Shown: piece after piece, positions 56,458-64,000 of the stretch | Position numbering within the stretch: the stretch's first letter is position 1 | How the letters are laid out: the number at the start of each line of letters is the position of its first letter | Source: Opitutia bacterium | Lineage (GTDB): Bacteria; Verrucomicrobiota; Verrucomicrobiia; Opitutales; UBA953 | Direction of reading: 5' to 3' | DNA: 64,000 nucleotides | NCBI GenBank assembly: GCA_003569245.1 | Contig: BGOM01000024.1 | Span: forward strand, 62,001-126,000 | Program-made: the position numbers and the translations under genes | The notes under the pieces: model-generated | Told to the model about the DNA's origin: nothing | Databases searched by the model: none | The model's input: the letters and a program-made list of their open reading frames with translations, nothing else

Positions 56458-56997
56458 ATGAGCCAGGACAAGCCCATCCCCGACGCCATCGACGGCACCG
56501 AGCTGCACTTCGCGGTCATCGCCGCCGGCTACAACGGGGAGCTCGTGGACGCGCTGCTGCGCCGGGTGAACCGGACCCTCCGGAACGGCAACGTGCCGGA
56601 GGCCAACATCGTCGTGGTCCGCGTGCCGGGCTCCGGCGAGATCCCCTACGCGGCCTACATGAGCGCGATGAGCGGGGACTACGACTGCGTCATCGGGCTC
56701 GGCGTGGTCATCGCCGGCGACACCCCGCACCACGAGGTCATCGCCCATTCCACCGCCCACGCGCTCCAGGACGCCGCCCTGCGCGCCGAGGTACCCATCA
56801 TCAACGGGATCGTCGTGACGAACGACCGCGCCCAGGCCGAGCTGCGTTGCAAGGGCGCCCTCGACCGCGGCTGCGAGTTCGCCCAGGCCGCCCTCACGAT
56901 GGCGTACCACCGCGTCACGCTCGGCGCCCGCCTCGACGAGGTCGACGCCGAGGAGCGCTCGAAGCGCGACGGCAAGGACCCCTTCGCCCAGAACTGA
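56458..56997 (+). CDS. ribH: 6,7-dimethyl-8-ribityllumazine synthase
   Basis: 179 aa. It condenses the DHBP synthase product with the ribitylamino-pyrimidine to lumazine, the last step but one of riboflavin synthesis. Typical segments: FAVIAAGYNGELVDALLRR, VVRVPGSGEIPYAAYMSAM, GLGVVIAGDTPHHEVIAHST and PIINGIVVTNDRAQAELRC. The Phe of the F-N-x-x-I/Y-x-D motif is Tyr-Asn here. It overlaps the S10-NusB fusion gene by 1 nt (TGATG), reproducing the common ribH-nusB order. No promoter of the 35-nt type was seen. Confidence 0.95.
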   Translation: MSQDKPIPDAIDGTELHFAVIAAGYNGELVDALLRRVNRTLRNGNVPEANIVVVRVPGSGEIPYAAYMSAMSGDYDCVIGLGVVIAGDTPHHEVIAHSTAHALQDAALRAEVPIINGIVVTNDRAQAELRCKGALDRGCEFAQAALTMAYHRVTLGARLDEVDAEERSKRDGKDPFAQN

Positions 56998-57767
56998 TGG
57001 ACGCCCCTTCCCCCGCTTCCGCCCGGATCCGTATCCGGATCCACGGCCTCGACCACCGCCTCGTCGACCAATCCGCCGGGGAGATCGCCGCGCAGGCCGC
57101 GCGCACGGGCGCCCGCGTCAACGGCCCGCTGCCGCTGCCCTCGCGCGTCGAGGTCGCCCGCGCCGCCGGCCAGGACGAGATCCGCGCCCACCACCGCCTC
57201 GTCGAGGTCATCGGGGCCAACGCGCAGACGATCCAGGTCATGCAGCGCCTCAACCTGCCGGCCGGCATCGACATCACCATCGTGCAGCCGGACGAACCGG
57301 TCGTCCCGGACCCCGCCGCCGCCCCGGCCAAGCGCAACCGCCGCCATGACAACCGCGTGGCGGCCGTCCAGTTCCTCTGCGCCTGGGAAAGCCAGCGGCA
57401 CGCCGACCTGGTCACCGCGCTCTTCGACTTCCTCCACGGCCGCGAGCAGGGCCGCGAGTACTTCGCCTTCGCCGAGGAACTGATCCACGGGGTCATCCGC
57501 GACGTCACCCTGATCGACGAGGTCGTCACCAAATACGCGACGAACTGGGCGTTCGGCCGCATCGCCCGCGTCGACCTGGCCATCCTGCGCCTGGCGGTGT
57601 TCGAGCTGATGCGCCGCACGGACATCCCGCCGATCGTCAGCATCAACGAGGCCGTCGACATCGCGAAGGAGTTCTCCACCGAGGAGTCCCGCCGCTTCGT
57701 CAACGGCATCCTCGACAGCTACATGTCCGAGCTCGGCCGCGACCCGCGCAAGGCCGAGGGCGGCTGA
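56997..57767 (+). CDS. nusB: NusE (S10)-NusB fusion, single-chain transcription antitermination factor
   Basis: 256 aa in one uninterrupted frame. Residues about 10-96 match ribosomal protein uS10/NusE: RIRIRIHGLDHRLVDQSAGE (10-29), TGARVNGPLPLPSR (37-50), EIRAHHRLVEV (61-71), VMQRLNLPAGIDITI (81-95). The segment between PLPS and EIRAH is only 11 residues, against 21 in E. coli S10, so the ribosome-binding loop is shortened. Residues 97-113 are a Pro/Ala linker. Residues 114-256 are NusB: RRHDNRVAAVQFLCAWE, EELIHGVIRDVTLIDEVV, GRIARVDLAILRLAVFEL, PPIVSINEAVDIAKEFSTEE, VNGILDSY. NusB and S10 normally form a heterodimer on boxA RNA. It sits after ribH and before ftsY. Confidence 0.93.
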   Translation: MDAPSPASARIRIRIHGLDHRLVDQSAGEIAAQAARTGARVNGPLPLPSRVEVARAAGQDEIRAHHRLVEVIGANAQTIQVMQRLNLPAGIDITIVQPDEPVVPDPAAAPAKRNRRHDNRVAAVQFLCAWESQRHADLVTALFDFLHGREQGREYFAFAEELIHGVIRDVTLIDEVVTKYATNWAFGRIARVDLAILRLAVFELMRRTDIPPIVSINEAVDIAKEFSTEESRRFVNGILDSYMSELGRDPRKAEGG

Positions 57768-57774
57768 CCCACGG

Positions 57775-58680
57775 ATGGCGGGCGGTTTCCTCGATAGGCT
57801 GAAGGCCGGACTGAGCCGCACCGCGGACGCGGTGGCGAACCTGCTCGCCCGCCCGATGGACGCCGGTGCCGCCGAGGGCCTGCGCGAGCGCCTGCTGGCG
57901 GCCGACTTCGGGCCGGCGACCGCCGACGAGGTGGTCGCGGCGGCGCAGGCCGCCTGGAAGGCGGACGGCGGCTTACGTCAGGCCGGCGCGGCCGAGGCCG
58001 CGGCCGCCGTCATCGAACGCGCCCTCACGCCGGCCGCGACGAAGCCCCTCGCGACCGGCCGGCCGCTTGTCGTGATGCTGCTGGGCGTCAACGGCGCGGG
58101 CAAGACGACGACGGCCGCGAAGCTCGCCTGGCGCTGGCAGCAGGAAGGTCGGACCTGCCTGCTCGGCGCCTGCGATACCTTCCGCGCCGCGGCCGGCGAG
58201 CAACTTTCCGCCTGGGCCGACCGGCTCGGCGTCGAGGTCGTCGGCGGCGCCGCCGGTGCCGACCCGGCCGCGGTGGCGTTCGACGCCGTCAAGGCGGGGA
58301 CCGCCCGCGGCCGCGACCTGGTGCTCCTCGACACGGCGGGCCGCCTCCACACCAAGGCCCACCTGCTGGAGGAACTCCGCAAGGTCGTGCGCGTGACCGC
58401 CAAGGCGCAGGCCGACGCCCCGCACGAGAAGTGGCTGGTGCTCGACGGCTCCCTCGGGGCCAACTCCATCGAACAGGCCCGCATCTTCCACGAGGCCGTC
58501 GGCCTCACGGGGCTCGTGGTCACCAAGCTCGACGGCACCGCCCGCGGCGGCGCGCTCGTCGCCGTGGTCCGCGAGCTGGGCGTCCCCGTGCGCTTCATCG
58601 GGCTCGGCGAGAAGCCGGAGGACCTCCAGGCTTTCGATCCGCGGGGCTACGCCCGCTCGGTCACCGGCCTCGGCGGCTAG
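57775..58680 (+). CDS. ftsY: Signal recognition particle receptor FtsY
   Basis: 301 aa, the NG-domain-only length without the acidic A domain. It receives SRP-ribosome complexes at the inner membrane and hydrolyses GTP. G-1 loop GVNGAGKTTT (104-113), ACDTFRAAAGEQLSAWADRL (insertion-box region), LLDTAGRLHTKAHLLEEL (G-3), VVTKLDGTARGGALVAV (G-4) and FIGLGEKPEDLQAFDP (closing). It begins 7 nt after the nusB stop. FtsY is used by the SRP pathway for membrane-protein insertion. Confidence 0.96.
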   Translation: MAGGFLDRLKAGLSRTADAVANLLARPMDAGAAEGLRERLLAADFGPATADEVVAAAQAAWKADGGLRQAGAAEAAAAVIERALTPAATKPLATGRPLVVMLLGVNGAGKTTTAAKLAWRWQQEGRTCLLGACDTFRAAAGEQLSAWADRLGVEVVGGAAGADPAAVAFDAVKAGTARGRDLVLLDTAGRLHTKAHLLEELRKVVRVTAKAQADAPHEKWLVLDGSLGANSIEQARIFHEAVGLTGLVVTKLDGTARGGALVAVVRELGVPVRFIGLGEKPEDLQAFDPRGYARSVTGLGG

Positions 58681-58686
58681 GTTGGC

Positions 58687-58715
58687 TTGCCACCGCCGCG
58701 TTCGCCCGCCACGGT
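58687..58715 (+). promoter_or_regulatory. aroB promoter, leaderless-type geometry
   Basis: TTGCCA (58687-58692), 17 nt, CACGGT (58710-58715), 6 nt, ATG at 58722. Exact 35-nt spacing; it discards the long upstream extension of the frame. Confidence 0.65.
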
Positions 58716-58721
58716 GGGCTC

Positions 58722-59819
58722 ATGTCGGCCGAGACCGTGCAGGTTGAACTAGGCGACCGTTCCTACCCCGTGAGGATCGGCGCCGGCCTGCGTCAGGAGG
58801 CCTTGGCCGTCGCCGACCGGCGGCTCGCGGCCGGCCGGCGTTGCGCCGCCCTCACCTCGCCCGGCGTCGCCGCCGCCCAGCCGGCGTTCGTCGCGGAGCT
58901 GGCCAGGCGCATGCCCGTGCTCGTCACGGCCGCCGACGGCGAGACCGCCAAGTCCGCCGGCGAACTCGCCCGCGCGTGGGATTTCCTCGCGGCCCAAGGC
59001 ATCGCCCGCGATGGCGCGGTCTTCGCGCTCGGCGGCGGCGTCATCGGCGACCTCGCGGGCTTCGCCGCGGCATCCTACCAACGCGGTGTCGATTTCTACC
59101 AGCTGCCGACCACCCTGCTCGCGATGGTCGACAGCTCCGTCGGCGGCAAGACCGGCATCAACCTCGGCGCCGGCAAGAACCTCGTCGGCGCCTTCCACCA
59201 GCCGACGGCCGTCTTCGCCGACACCGACCTGCTGGCGACGCTGCCGCCGCGCGAGTTCGCCGCCGGCATGGCGGAGGTGATCAAGCACGGCCTGCTCGCC
59301 GACGCCGACCTGTTTCGCCGGCTGCAGGCGAACGCCCCGCTCGCCTGGGACCATGCGCTGCTGCCCGCGGTCATCCGCCGCTGCGTGGAGATCAAGGCCG
59401 CGGTCGTCGCCGGCGATGAACGCGAGACGAGCGCCACCGGCGGCCGCGCCCTGCTCAACCTCGGCCACACCTTCGGCCACGCCATCGAGGCCACCGCCGG
59501 TTACGGCACCTACCTGCACGGCGAGGCCGTCGCGATCGGGCTCGTCATGGCCGCCCGCCTGTCGGCCGACCTCGGGCGCTGCGCCGCGGCGGAAGCCACG
59601 GCCGTCGCCGCGACGGTCCGCGCGCACGGCCTCCCCGACCGGCTGCGCGCGCCGCTCCCGCTGGCGCCGATGCTCGCGGCGATGAAACGCGACAAGAAGG
59701 TCCGCGCGGGCAAGCTGCGTTTCGTGCTGCTGCAGGGCATCGGCACCGCGGTGACCGCGGACGATGTCCCCGAGGACCGGGCCAGCGCGGCCTTCGTCGC
59801 CGGCGGGGCGGTCGCCTGA
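58722..59819 (+). CDS. aroB: 3-dehydroquinate synthase
   Basis: 365 aa from ATG 58722. It converts DAHP to 3-dehydroquinate in the shikimate pathway with NAD and a metal. GVIGDLAGFAAASYQRGVDF (NAD-binding), QLPTTLLAMVDSSVGGKTGI, NLVGAFHQPTAVFADTDLL, EVIKHGLLAD and LNLGHTFGHAIEA with the metal His residues are all intact. It has its own promoter, downstream of ftsY. A secreted amidohydrolase gene overlaps its 3' end if that gene begins at 59764. Confidence 0.97.
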   Translation: MSAETVQVELGDRSYPVRIGAGLRQEALAVADRRLAAGRRCAALTSPGVAAAQPAFVAELARRMPVLVTAADGETAKSAGELARAWDFLAAQGIARDGAVFALGGGVIGDLAGFAAASYQRGVDFYQLPTTLLAMVDSSVGGKTGINLGAGKNLVGAFHQPTAVFADTDLLATLPPREFAAGMAEVIKHGLLADADLFRRLQANAPLAWDHALLPAVIRRCVEIKAAVVAGDERETSATGGRALLNLGHTFGHAIEATAGYGTYLHGEAVAIGLVMAARLSADLGRCAAAEATAVAATVRAHGLPDRLRAPLPLAPMLAAMKRDKKVRAGKLRFVLLQGIGTAVTADDVPEDRASAAFVAGGAVA

Positions 59820-60729
59820 ACTCCATGCTCCGCGGTCTTCCGCCCTGCTCGCGTGCCTCCTCCTGGTGGCGTGCGCACCGGAACCGACCACGCCCGCCGC
59901 CCCGACCACGCCCGGCCCGGTCCGTAACGGCGAAACGGGTTACATCCGGTCTTGGCCCGGCGAGCTGCCGATCGTGCTCTCCGTGCCGCACGACGGCGCG
60001 ATCGCGCCCGCGGAGATCCCGGACCGGACCACGGGCGTGACGGTGCGCGACAGCCATGCGCGCGCCCTGGCGGAGGCGATCCGCGACGCGCTGCGGGAGC
60101 GGTGCGGCCGCGCGCCGCACCTGATCGTCTGCGAGCTCTCCCGCCGGAAGGTCGACTGCAACCGCGCGCTGGCCGAGGGCGCGACGGACCCGGTCGCGAT
60201 CCGGACCTGGCGCGAGTACCACGGCGCCATCGACGCCGCGGAACAGGCGGTGCTGGCGCGGTCACCGCACGGGCTCTACCTCGACCTCCATTCCCACGGC
60301 CATCCGAAGAAACGGCTCGAGATCGGCTACCTCCTCAAGGCCGACGACCTGCGTCTGCCCGACGCGCGCCTCGACGCCGATGACACGGTGGCGGCCCGGT
60401 CGTCCCTCCGGGCGCTGAGCCGGCGGACGCCGGCGAAGTTCTCCGAGCTGGTCCGCGGCGAGACCAGCCTCGGCGGCCTGCTCGCCGCGCGCGGCGTACC
60501 CGCGGTCCCCTCGCCCGCGGAGGTCCTGGCGCCGACGGATCCTTACTTCAACGGGGCTTACGACATCGCGGCGCATGGCTCGCGGGACGGTGGCCGGCTC
60601 GACGCGGCGCAATTCGAGGTCCCGGCGCCGCAACGCGACACCCCGGCGCACCGGGCCGCGACGGCCAAGGCCGTCGCCGAGGCGCTCGAGGTCTATTTCG
60701 AGCGGCACTTCGGGACGAAGCTGCGCTAG
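59764..60729 (+). CDS. Probable lipoprotein N-formylglutamate amidohydrolase-like protein
   Basis: Up to 321 aa. A lipoprotein signal SSALLACLLLVAC with lipobox LVAC is in frame. The catalytic domain (about 60-310) resembles N-formylglutamate amidohydrolase (FGase): LSVPHDGAIAPAEI, RDSHARALAEAIRDAL, CELSRRKVDCNRA, HGLYLDLHSHGHPK and AQFEVP near the end. The metal His/Glu set is plausible. The start is unclear. ATG 59764 lies in the aroB gene and gives a long n-region, while the natural ATG 59825 is in the wrong frame and would need an indel within the first few codons. Confidence 0.75.
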   Translation: MSPRTGPARPSSPAGRSPELHAPRSSALLACLLLVACAPEPTTPAAPTTPGPVRNGETGYIRSWPGELPIVLSVPHDGAIAPAEIPDRTTGVTVRDSHARALAEAIRDALRERCGRAPHLIVCELSRRKVDCNRALAEGATDPVAIRTWREYHGAIDAAEQAVLARSPHGLYLDLHSHGHPKKRLEIGYLLKADDLRLPDARLDADDTVAARSSLRALSRRTPAKFSELVRGETSLGGLLAARGVPAVPSPAEVLAPTDPYFNGAYDIAAHGSRDGGRLDAAQFEVPAPQRDTPAHRAATAKAVAEALEVYFERHFGTKLR

Positions 60730-60731
60730 GC

Positions 60732-60962
60732 TTACGGCTTCGGGCCGACGGCCGGCTTGACCGCGCGCCAGTCGCCGTCGCGCAGGCGCCGGTCGTTGCG
60801 CTCGTTGGCCGCGCGGATCCGGTCCTCCAGCGTGCCTTCGGCCGGAGCCTCGCCGGCGAGCGCCGCGGCGGCGGGGGATTTCTCCGTCCGGAAGGACGGG
60901 TCGTTCGGGGGGACCGCGCAACCGGCCAGGGCGAGACAAGGGAGGATCAGGAAGCGGCGCAT
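60732..60962 (-). CDS. Small lipoprotein downstream of the phosphohexomutase gene
   Basis: 76 aa from ATG 60962. MRRFLILPCLALAGC is a lipoprotein signal with lipobox LAGC (Cys15). The mature chain is short and charged, with no known domain (TLEDRIRAANERNDRRLRDG is helical). It begins 5 nt after the phosphohexomutase stop, so the two are co-transcribed. Its stop is 2 nt from the stop of the convergent amidohydrolase gene. Confidence 0.75.
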   Translation of the reverse strand: MRRFLILPCLALAGCAVPPNDPSFRTEKSPAAAALAGEAPAEGTLEDRIRAANERNDRRLRDGDWRAVKPAVGPKP

Positions 60963-60967
60963 GGCGA

Positions 60968-62896
60968 TCAACGGGCGCGGCGCCGGGCGTCGGCCTCGAG
61001 CCAGGCGCGGAGGGAAAGGGCGGCGGCACGGGCGCGGGCGCGGGCCGCGGGCAGGTCGTCGGCGTCGGCCACGGCCGCGCGGGCGAAGGCGTAGAACTTC
61101 GCCTTGGGCTCGGTGCCCGAGGCGCGCACCGCGACGCGACGGCCGTCGGCGAGCTCGGCCAGGATGAACTCCTCCGGCGGCACGCGCTCGCCCTCGGCGT
61201 CGAGCACCTCGTCGCGCTCGTAGTCCGTCACGCGCAGCACCTTGGCGCCGTCGATCTCGCGGGGCGGCTGAGCGCGCCAGGAGGCGACGATGCGGCGGAT
61301 GGCCGCGGCGCCCTCGGCACCCTCGAAGGTGAGGTTGAGCAGGTCCTCGTGGTAGGCGCCGTGGCTGAGATGCAGCACATCGAGCGCATCGAGCAGGGTG
61401 CGCCCGCGGGAGCGCAGCAAGGCCGCGAACTCGCAGAGCAGCACGACCGTCGCGTTGGCGTCCTTGTCGCGGACCGCGTCGTCGGCGAGGTAGCCGTAGC
61501 TCTCCTCGGCGCCGAGGACGAAGAGGCTGGCGTGGCGGAGCGCCAGCGGCGCGCGCCGGCGCAGCGGCAGGTTGGGCGCGTCGGCCCCGGCGCCCTCGGC
61601 GAGCTGCCGGGACCAGCGCTCGAGCTTGCGGGCGATCCATTTGAAACCGACCAACGTCTCGACGCAGCGCACGCCATGCCGGGCGCAGATCGCCGCGACG
61701 AGCGGCGTCGTGACCAGGGATTTGAGGACGACCGCCTGCGGAGAGCCGGCGGCGGGGATCAAGGCGGCGTCCTTCAGGGCGGAGAGGCGGAACTCGGCGA
61801 GCAACGCCGCGACCTCGTTGCCGGTGAGCAGGCGGTAGGCGCCGTCGGCCTGCGGGCAGGCCACGCCCACGCGGTCGGAATCGGGATCGGTCGCGAGCAC
61901 GAGGTCGGCCCCGACCTCTCCGGCCAGCTTGAGCGCGAGCGCGAAGGCCGCGGGGCTCTCGGGATTCGGGGAGGGCACGGTCGGGAAGCGGCCATCATGC
62001 TCCAGCTGCTCGTGGACGAGGTGCGGATCCAGGCCGAGGCGGCGGAGCGCCGGGACCACGGTCACGTCGCCCGTGCCGTGCAGGTTGGTGTAGACGACCT
62101 TGGGCGCATGCCGCGCCATCAGTTCGGGTTCGAGGACGATGCCGGCCACGCGGGCCAGGTAGGCCTCCTCGGCGGCGGCGTCGACGGTCCGCACGCGGGC
62201 CAGGTCCTTCTCGAGATAGGGGGCGACGTCCGCCGGCCCGAGCTTGCCGACCTCCGCGACGATGGCGACGTCGTCGGGCGGAGTCACCTGGCCGCCGTGC
62301 CCGAGACAGCACTTGAAGCCGTTGTCGTGCGACGGGTTATGGCTGGCCGTGATGACCACGCCGGCCTGGGCTCCCAGGTGCCGCACGGTGAAGCTGAGCT
62401 GCGGCGTGGAACGCGCGCCGGCGAAGAGGTAGGCCTCGCCGCCGAGCTGCGACCAGGCGGAGGCCACGAGCTCGGCGAAGTGCCGGGAGAAATGGCGGAC
62501 GTCGTGGGCGACCACGATCCGCGGGGACGGGTGCGCGGCGGCGACGTGGCGCCAGAGACCGACCACCGCGCGGAGCACGTTGATATCGTTCAGGCAGGCG
62601 GAGCCCACGGCCGCCCGGACCGGGGTGCCGTCGGCGGCCAGCTCGTTGGCGGCGGACACCCGGCCGACCGTCCGGCCGCGCATGCCGCCGGTCCCGAAGG
62701 CGATGCCCTTGTAGAAACGGTCCTCGAGCTCGGCCCACGCTCCTCGGGCGATGAGGTCGGCCAGCGACTCCAAGGCGGCGGCGGGCAAGGCGCCCGACTG
62801 GAGCCACCCGCTCGCCTGACCGACGGCGGCGGCGGACAACTGCCCCTGGGCTTGGGCGGTCCGGAGGGCGGAGAGGAGGGCGGCGGCGGCGCTCAT
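60968..62896 (-). CDS. Phosphoglucomutase/phosphomannomutase family protein
   Basis: 642 aa from ATG 62896, the long PGM/PMM type of about 580-640 aa. It interconverts 1- and 6-phosphohexoses (or pentose equivalents). FGTGGMRGRTVGRVS opens domain 1; the phosphoserine loop is VVITASHNPSHDNGFK, with the Ser in T-A-S-H-N-P. The metal site is LATDPDSDRVGVA, the sugar-binding loop GAEESYGY, and the closing phosphate loop RASGTEPKAKFYA. An in-frame ATG 12 nt upstream is less likely because it overlaps the -10 box. A lipoprotein gene follows. Confidence 0.93.
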   Translation of the reverse strand: MSAAAALLSALRTAQAQGQLSAAAVGQASGWLQSGALPAAALESLADLIARGAWAELEDRFYKGIAFGTGGMRGRTVGRVSAANELAADGTPVRAAVGSACLNDINVLRAVVGLWRHVAAAHPSPRIVVAHDVRHFSRHFAELVASAWSQLGGEAYLFAGARSTPQLSFTVRHLGAQAGVVITASHNPSHDNGFKCCLGHGGQVTPPDDVAIVAEVGKLGPADVAPYLEKDLARVRTVDAAAEEAYLARVAGIVLEPELMARHAPKVVYTNLHGTGDVTVVPALRRLGLDPHLVHEQLEHDGRFPTVPSPNPESPAAFALALKLAGEVGADLVLATDPDSDRVGVACPQADGAYRLLTGNEVAALLAEFRLSALKDAALIPAAGSPQAVVLKSLVTTPLVAAICARHGVRCVETLVGFKWIARKLERWSRQLAEGAGADAPNLPLRRRAPLALRHASLFVLGAEESYGYLADDAVRDKDANATVVLLCEFAALLRSRGRTLLDALDVLHLSHGAYHEDLLNLTFEGAEGAAAIRRIVASWRAQPPREIDGAKVLRVTDYERDEVLDAEGERVPPEEFILAELADGRRVAVRASGTEPKAKFYAFARAAVADADDLPAARARARAAALSLRAWLEADARRRAR

Positions 62897-62905
62897 GGTA
62901 GCCCC

Positions 62906-62934
62906 CATACTTACCTGCCGGGAGACGGGGACAA
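62906..62934 (-). promoter_or_regulatory. Phosphohexomutase promoter
   Basis: Minus strand: TTGTCC (62934-62929), 17 nt, AGTATG (62911-62906), 9 nt, ATG at 62896. Confidence 0.5.
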
Positions 62935-62959
62935 GCCCGGAGGCGGGGGGAGGCGGGGG

Positions 62960-62988
62960 TTGACACCTCGCTTCCCATGGCAAGGGTT
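62960..62988 (+). promoter_or_regulatory. Promoter of the 62997 gene
   Basis: Consensus TTGACA (62960-62965), 17 nt, AGGGTT (62983-62988), 8 nt, ATG at 62997. Confidence 0.6.
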
Positions 62989-62996
62989 TAGCCCCC

Positions 62997-63737
62997 ATGC
63001 CTGACGATAGTCACAAGAAAAAGCCCCCGGGCGGCGACGACCGTAATCTCGTGATCGTCGACGATGATTTCAAGAACGCGGACGCCGAGGATCGCCTCTG
63101 GCTCTTCTGGGAACGGAACAAGACCGTCCTTGTCCGCGGGACCACCGCCGTGGTGCTCGCCGTCCTCGGCCTCCTGCTGTATGAGTTCGTCTGGAAAGCC
63201 AGCCGCCGGGAAGCCCTGCACCAGGACTACAACGCCTGCCTCGACGAACCGGCGCGCCGCGCCTTCGCCGCCAAGCACGCCGGCGAGGCCCTCGCCGTCG
63301 TCGCGATGACCGAGGTCGCCGACGACCTGAAGGCCGCCGCCAAGCTCGCCGAAGCCGCCAAGGCGTTCGACGAAGCGGCCCGCCTGGCCGGCCTGGCCGG
63401 CGAAACCGCCGTGGTGAAGGCGCTCGGCGCCCGGGCCCGCCTCGAGGCGGCCCTCGCCCGCGTGGACGGCGGCGACGCCACCGGCGAATCCGCGCTGACG
63501 ACCCTCGCCAACGACGAGAGCGTGGCCGAGACCTGGCGCGGCTACGCGATGCTGACCTTGGCCAACCTGGCCGTCGCGAAGGGCGACCTGCCCGCCGCGA
63601 CCAAGTGGCTCAACCTGATGGACAAGCGCCTGCGCAAGGACCACGTCTGGCGCGAATACAAGGACAGCCTGATCCGCTCCGAGCCCGGCCTGCTCAACCC
63701 GGTGGCCGCGCCCGCGGCCCTGCCGACGGGCAAGTAA
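62997..63737 (+). CDS. Single-pass membrane protein with a helical (TPR-like) periplasmic domain
   Basis: 246 aa. Charged cytoplasmic N-terminus, one membrane helix (TTAVVLAVLGLLLYEFVW, about residues 49-66) and an alpha-helical C-terminal domain resembling YfgM/BamD-type TPR proteins (VVAMTEVADDLKAAAKLAEA, AFDEAARLAGLAGETAVVKAL, GYAMLTLANLAVAKGDLPAA). YfgM-like proteins act with SecYEG and periplasmic chaperones; the assignment here is by architecture only. An ABC-transporter gene follows 6 nt later. Confidence 0.75.
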   Translation: MPDDSHKKKPPGGDDRNLVIVDDDFKNADAEDRLWLFWERNKTVLVRGTTAVVLAVLGLLLYEFVWKASRREALHQDYNACLDEPARRAFAAKHAGEALAVVAMTEVADDLKAAAKLAEAAKAFDEAARLAGLAGETAVVKALGARARLEAALARVDGGDATGESALTTLANDESVAETWRGYAMLTLANLAVAKGDLPAATKWLNLMDKRLRKDHVWREYKDSLIRSEPGLLNPVAAPAALPTGK

Positions 63738-63743
63738 TCGCCG

Positions 63744-64000
63744 ATGGCCGACGCCGCGCCGCTGCCGGAAGCCGCCGTGGCGGCCGAACGCCTGACGAAG
63801 CGCTACGGCTCCCTCACGGCCGTCGAGGACCTCACCTTCTCCGTCGCGCCCGGCGAGATCGTCGGCTTCCTCGGCCCCAACGGCGCGGGCAAGTCGAGCA
63901 CCATGCGGATCCTCGCGGGCACGATGGCCGGCACGTCGGGTCGCGCGGCGATCTGGGGCGTCTCCGTGGCGCTCGAGCCCGCCGAGGCCAAGCGGCACAT
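63744..64000 (+). CDS. ABC transporter ATP-binding protein, N-terminal part (runs off the edge)
   Basis: The first 85 codons are present. Walker A GPNGAGKSST is in GEIVGFLGPNGAGKSSTMRI. The order (RLTKRYGSLTAVEDLTFSV, then the Walker A) is typical of the Nod/gliding (GldA)-like ABC-2 type subfamily. The remaining signature and Walker B lie outside the window. It probably pairs with a downstream permease. It starts 6 nt after the preceding gene and is therefore co-transcribed with it. Confidence 0.92.
   Translation, partial: MADAAPLPEAAVAAERLTKRYGSLTAVEDLTFSVAPGEIVGFLGPNGAGKSSTMRILAGTMAGTSGRAAIWGVSVALEPAEAKRH

Noticed and set aside
58431-58721. N-terminal extension of the aroB frame
   Set aside because: It lies inside ftsY and is Arg/Gly-rich noise; ATG 58722 has the correct AroB N-terminus and an exactly spaced promoter.
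59825-60040. Separate small gene starting MLRGLPPCSRAS
   Set aside because: Its product is Arg/Pro-rich noise overlapping the amidohydrolase; it only matters as evidence for a possible frameshift at the start.
62909-62998. Longer N-terminus of the phosphohexomutase
   Set aside because: The extra residues are Pro-rich and lie over its own promoter; MSAAAALL is the natural start.

Overview
The window is a densely packed, high-GC bacterial chromosome segment. The cell is Gram-negative: it has a TolC-type outer-membrane factor, lipoproteins and a MacA/MacB-like exporter. The proteins look most like those of Verrucomicrobiota, probably an Opitutae-type lineage. That placement is an inference from protein style and gene set, with no rRNA in the window to confirm it. 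I see about 59 real protein genes, no rRNA, tRNA, CRISPR array or complete insertion sequence, and two places where a gene appears frameshifted.

Layout. 1-7 kb: end of an Hsp70-like gene, an ACP-like membrane protein, rsmG, cobalamin-dependent metH, and a small variable patch (Sel1 repeats and a frameshifted membrane gene) bracketed by a direct repeat. 7-13.5 kb: argH/lysE, an FtsB-like gene, DUF420, a YHYH protein, and an ECF sigma factor with a membrane partner and a PDZ protein. 13.6-22.5 kb: a lipid-modification island (desaturase, COG2907 flavoprotein, DUF1365, two cyclopropane-synthase-type methyltransferases, DUF1295) interrupted by a LemA-GIDE fusion. 22.5-35 kb: aldose-epimerase-like protein, LMW phosphatase, a second desaturase, trmB, pyk, a beta-hydroxyacid dehydrogenase, xseA, archaeal-type proS, prmC/sua5, rpsR. 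35-38.3 kb: tlyA-thiG-thiE-thiE2-thiS. 38.3-48.6 kb: peptidyl-prolyl isomerases, a split esterase, a four-gene exporter operon, carB. 48.7-51.2 kb: folB-folK-comEC. 51.2-55.2 kb: three secreted proteins, including tandem paralogues. 55.3-60.7 kb: ribBA-ribH-nusE/nusB-ftsY-aroB-amidohydrolase. 60.7-64 kb: small lipoprotein, phosphohexomutase, membrane protein, start of an ABC ATPase gene.

Two results stand out. First, the nusB gene at 56997-57767 encodes a natural fusion of a ribosomal protein S10 (NusE)-like domain to NusB. The S10 part has a shortened ribosome-binding loop, so it looks like a dedicated single-chain antitermination module. Second, more than twenty genes share a strict promoter geometry: TTGNNN, usually TTGCCN, starting 34-39 nt upstream of the start codon (exactly 35 in most), a 17-nt spacer, a weak -10, then the start codon about 6 nt later. 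Start codons have no Shine-Dalgarno sequence. This implies widespread leaderless transcription and also fixes several start codons.

The intergenic regions carry a dispersed palindromic repeat beginning CAGGTAGGG, and larger G-rich/C-rich inverted-repeat elements whose G-rich arms fit a G-quadruplex pattern.
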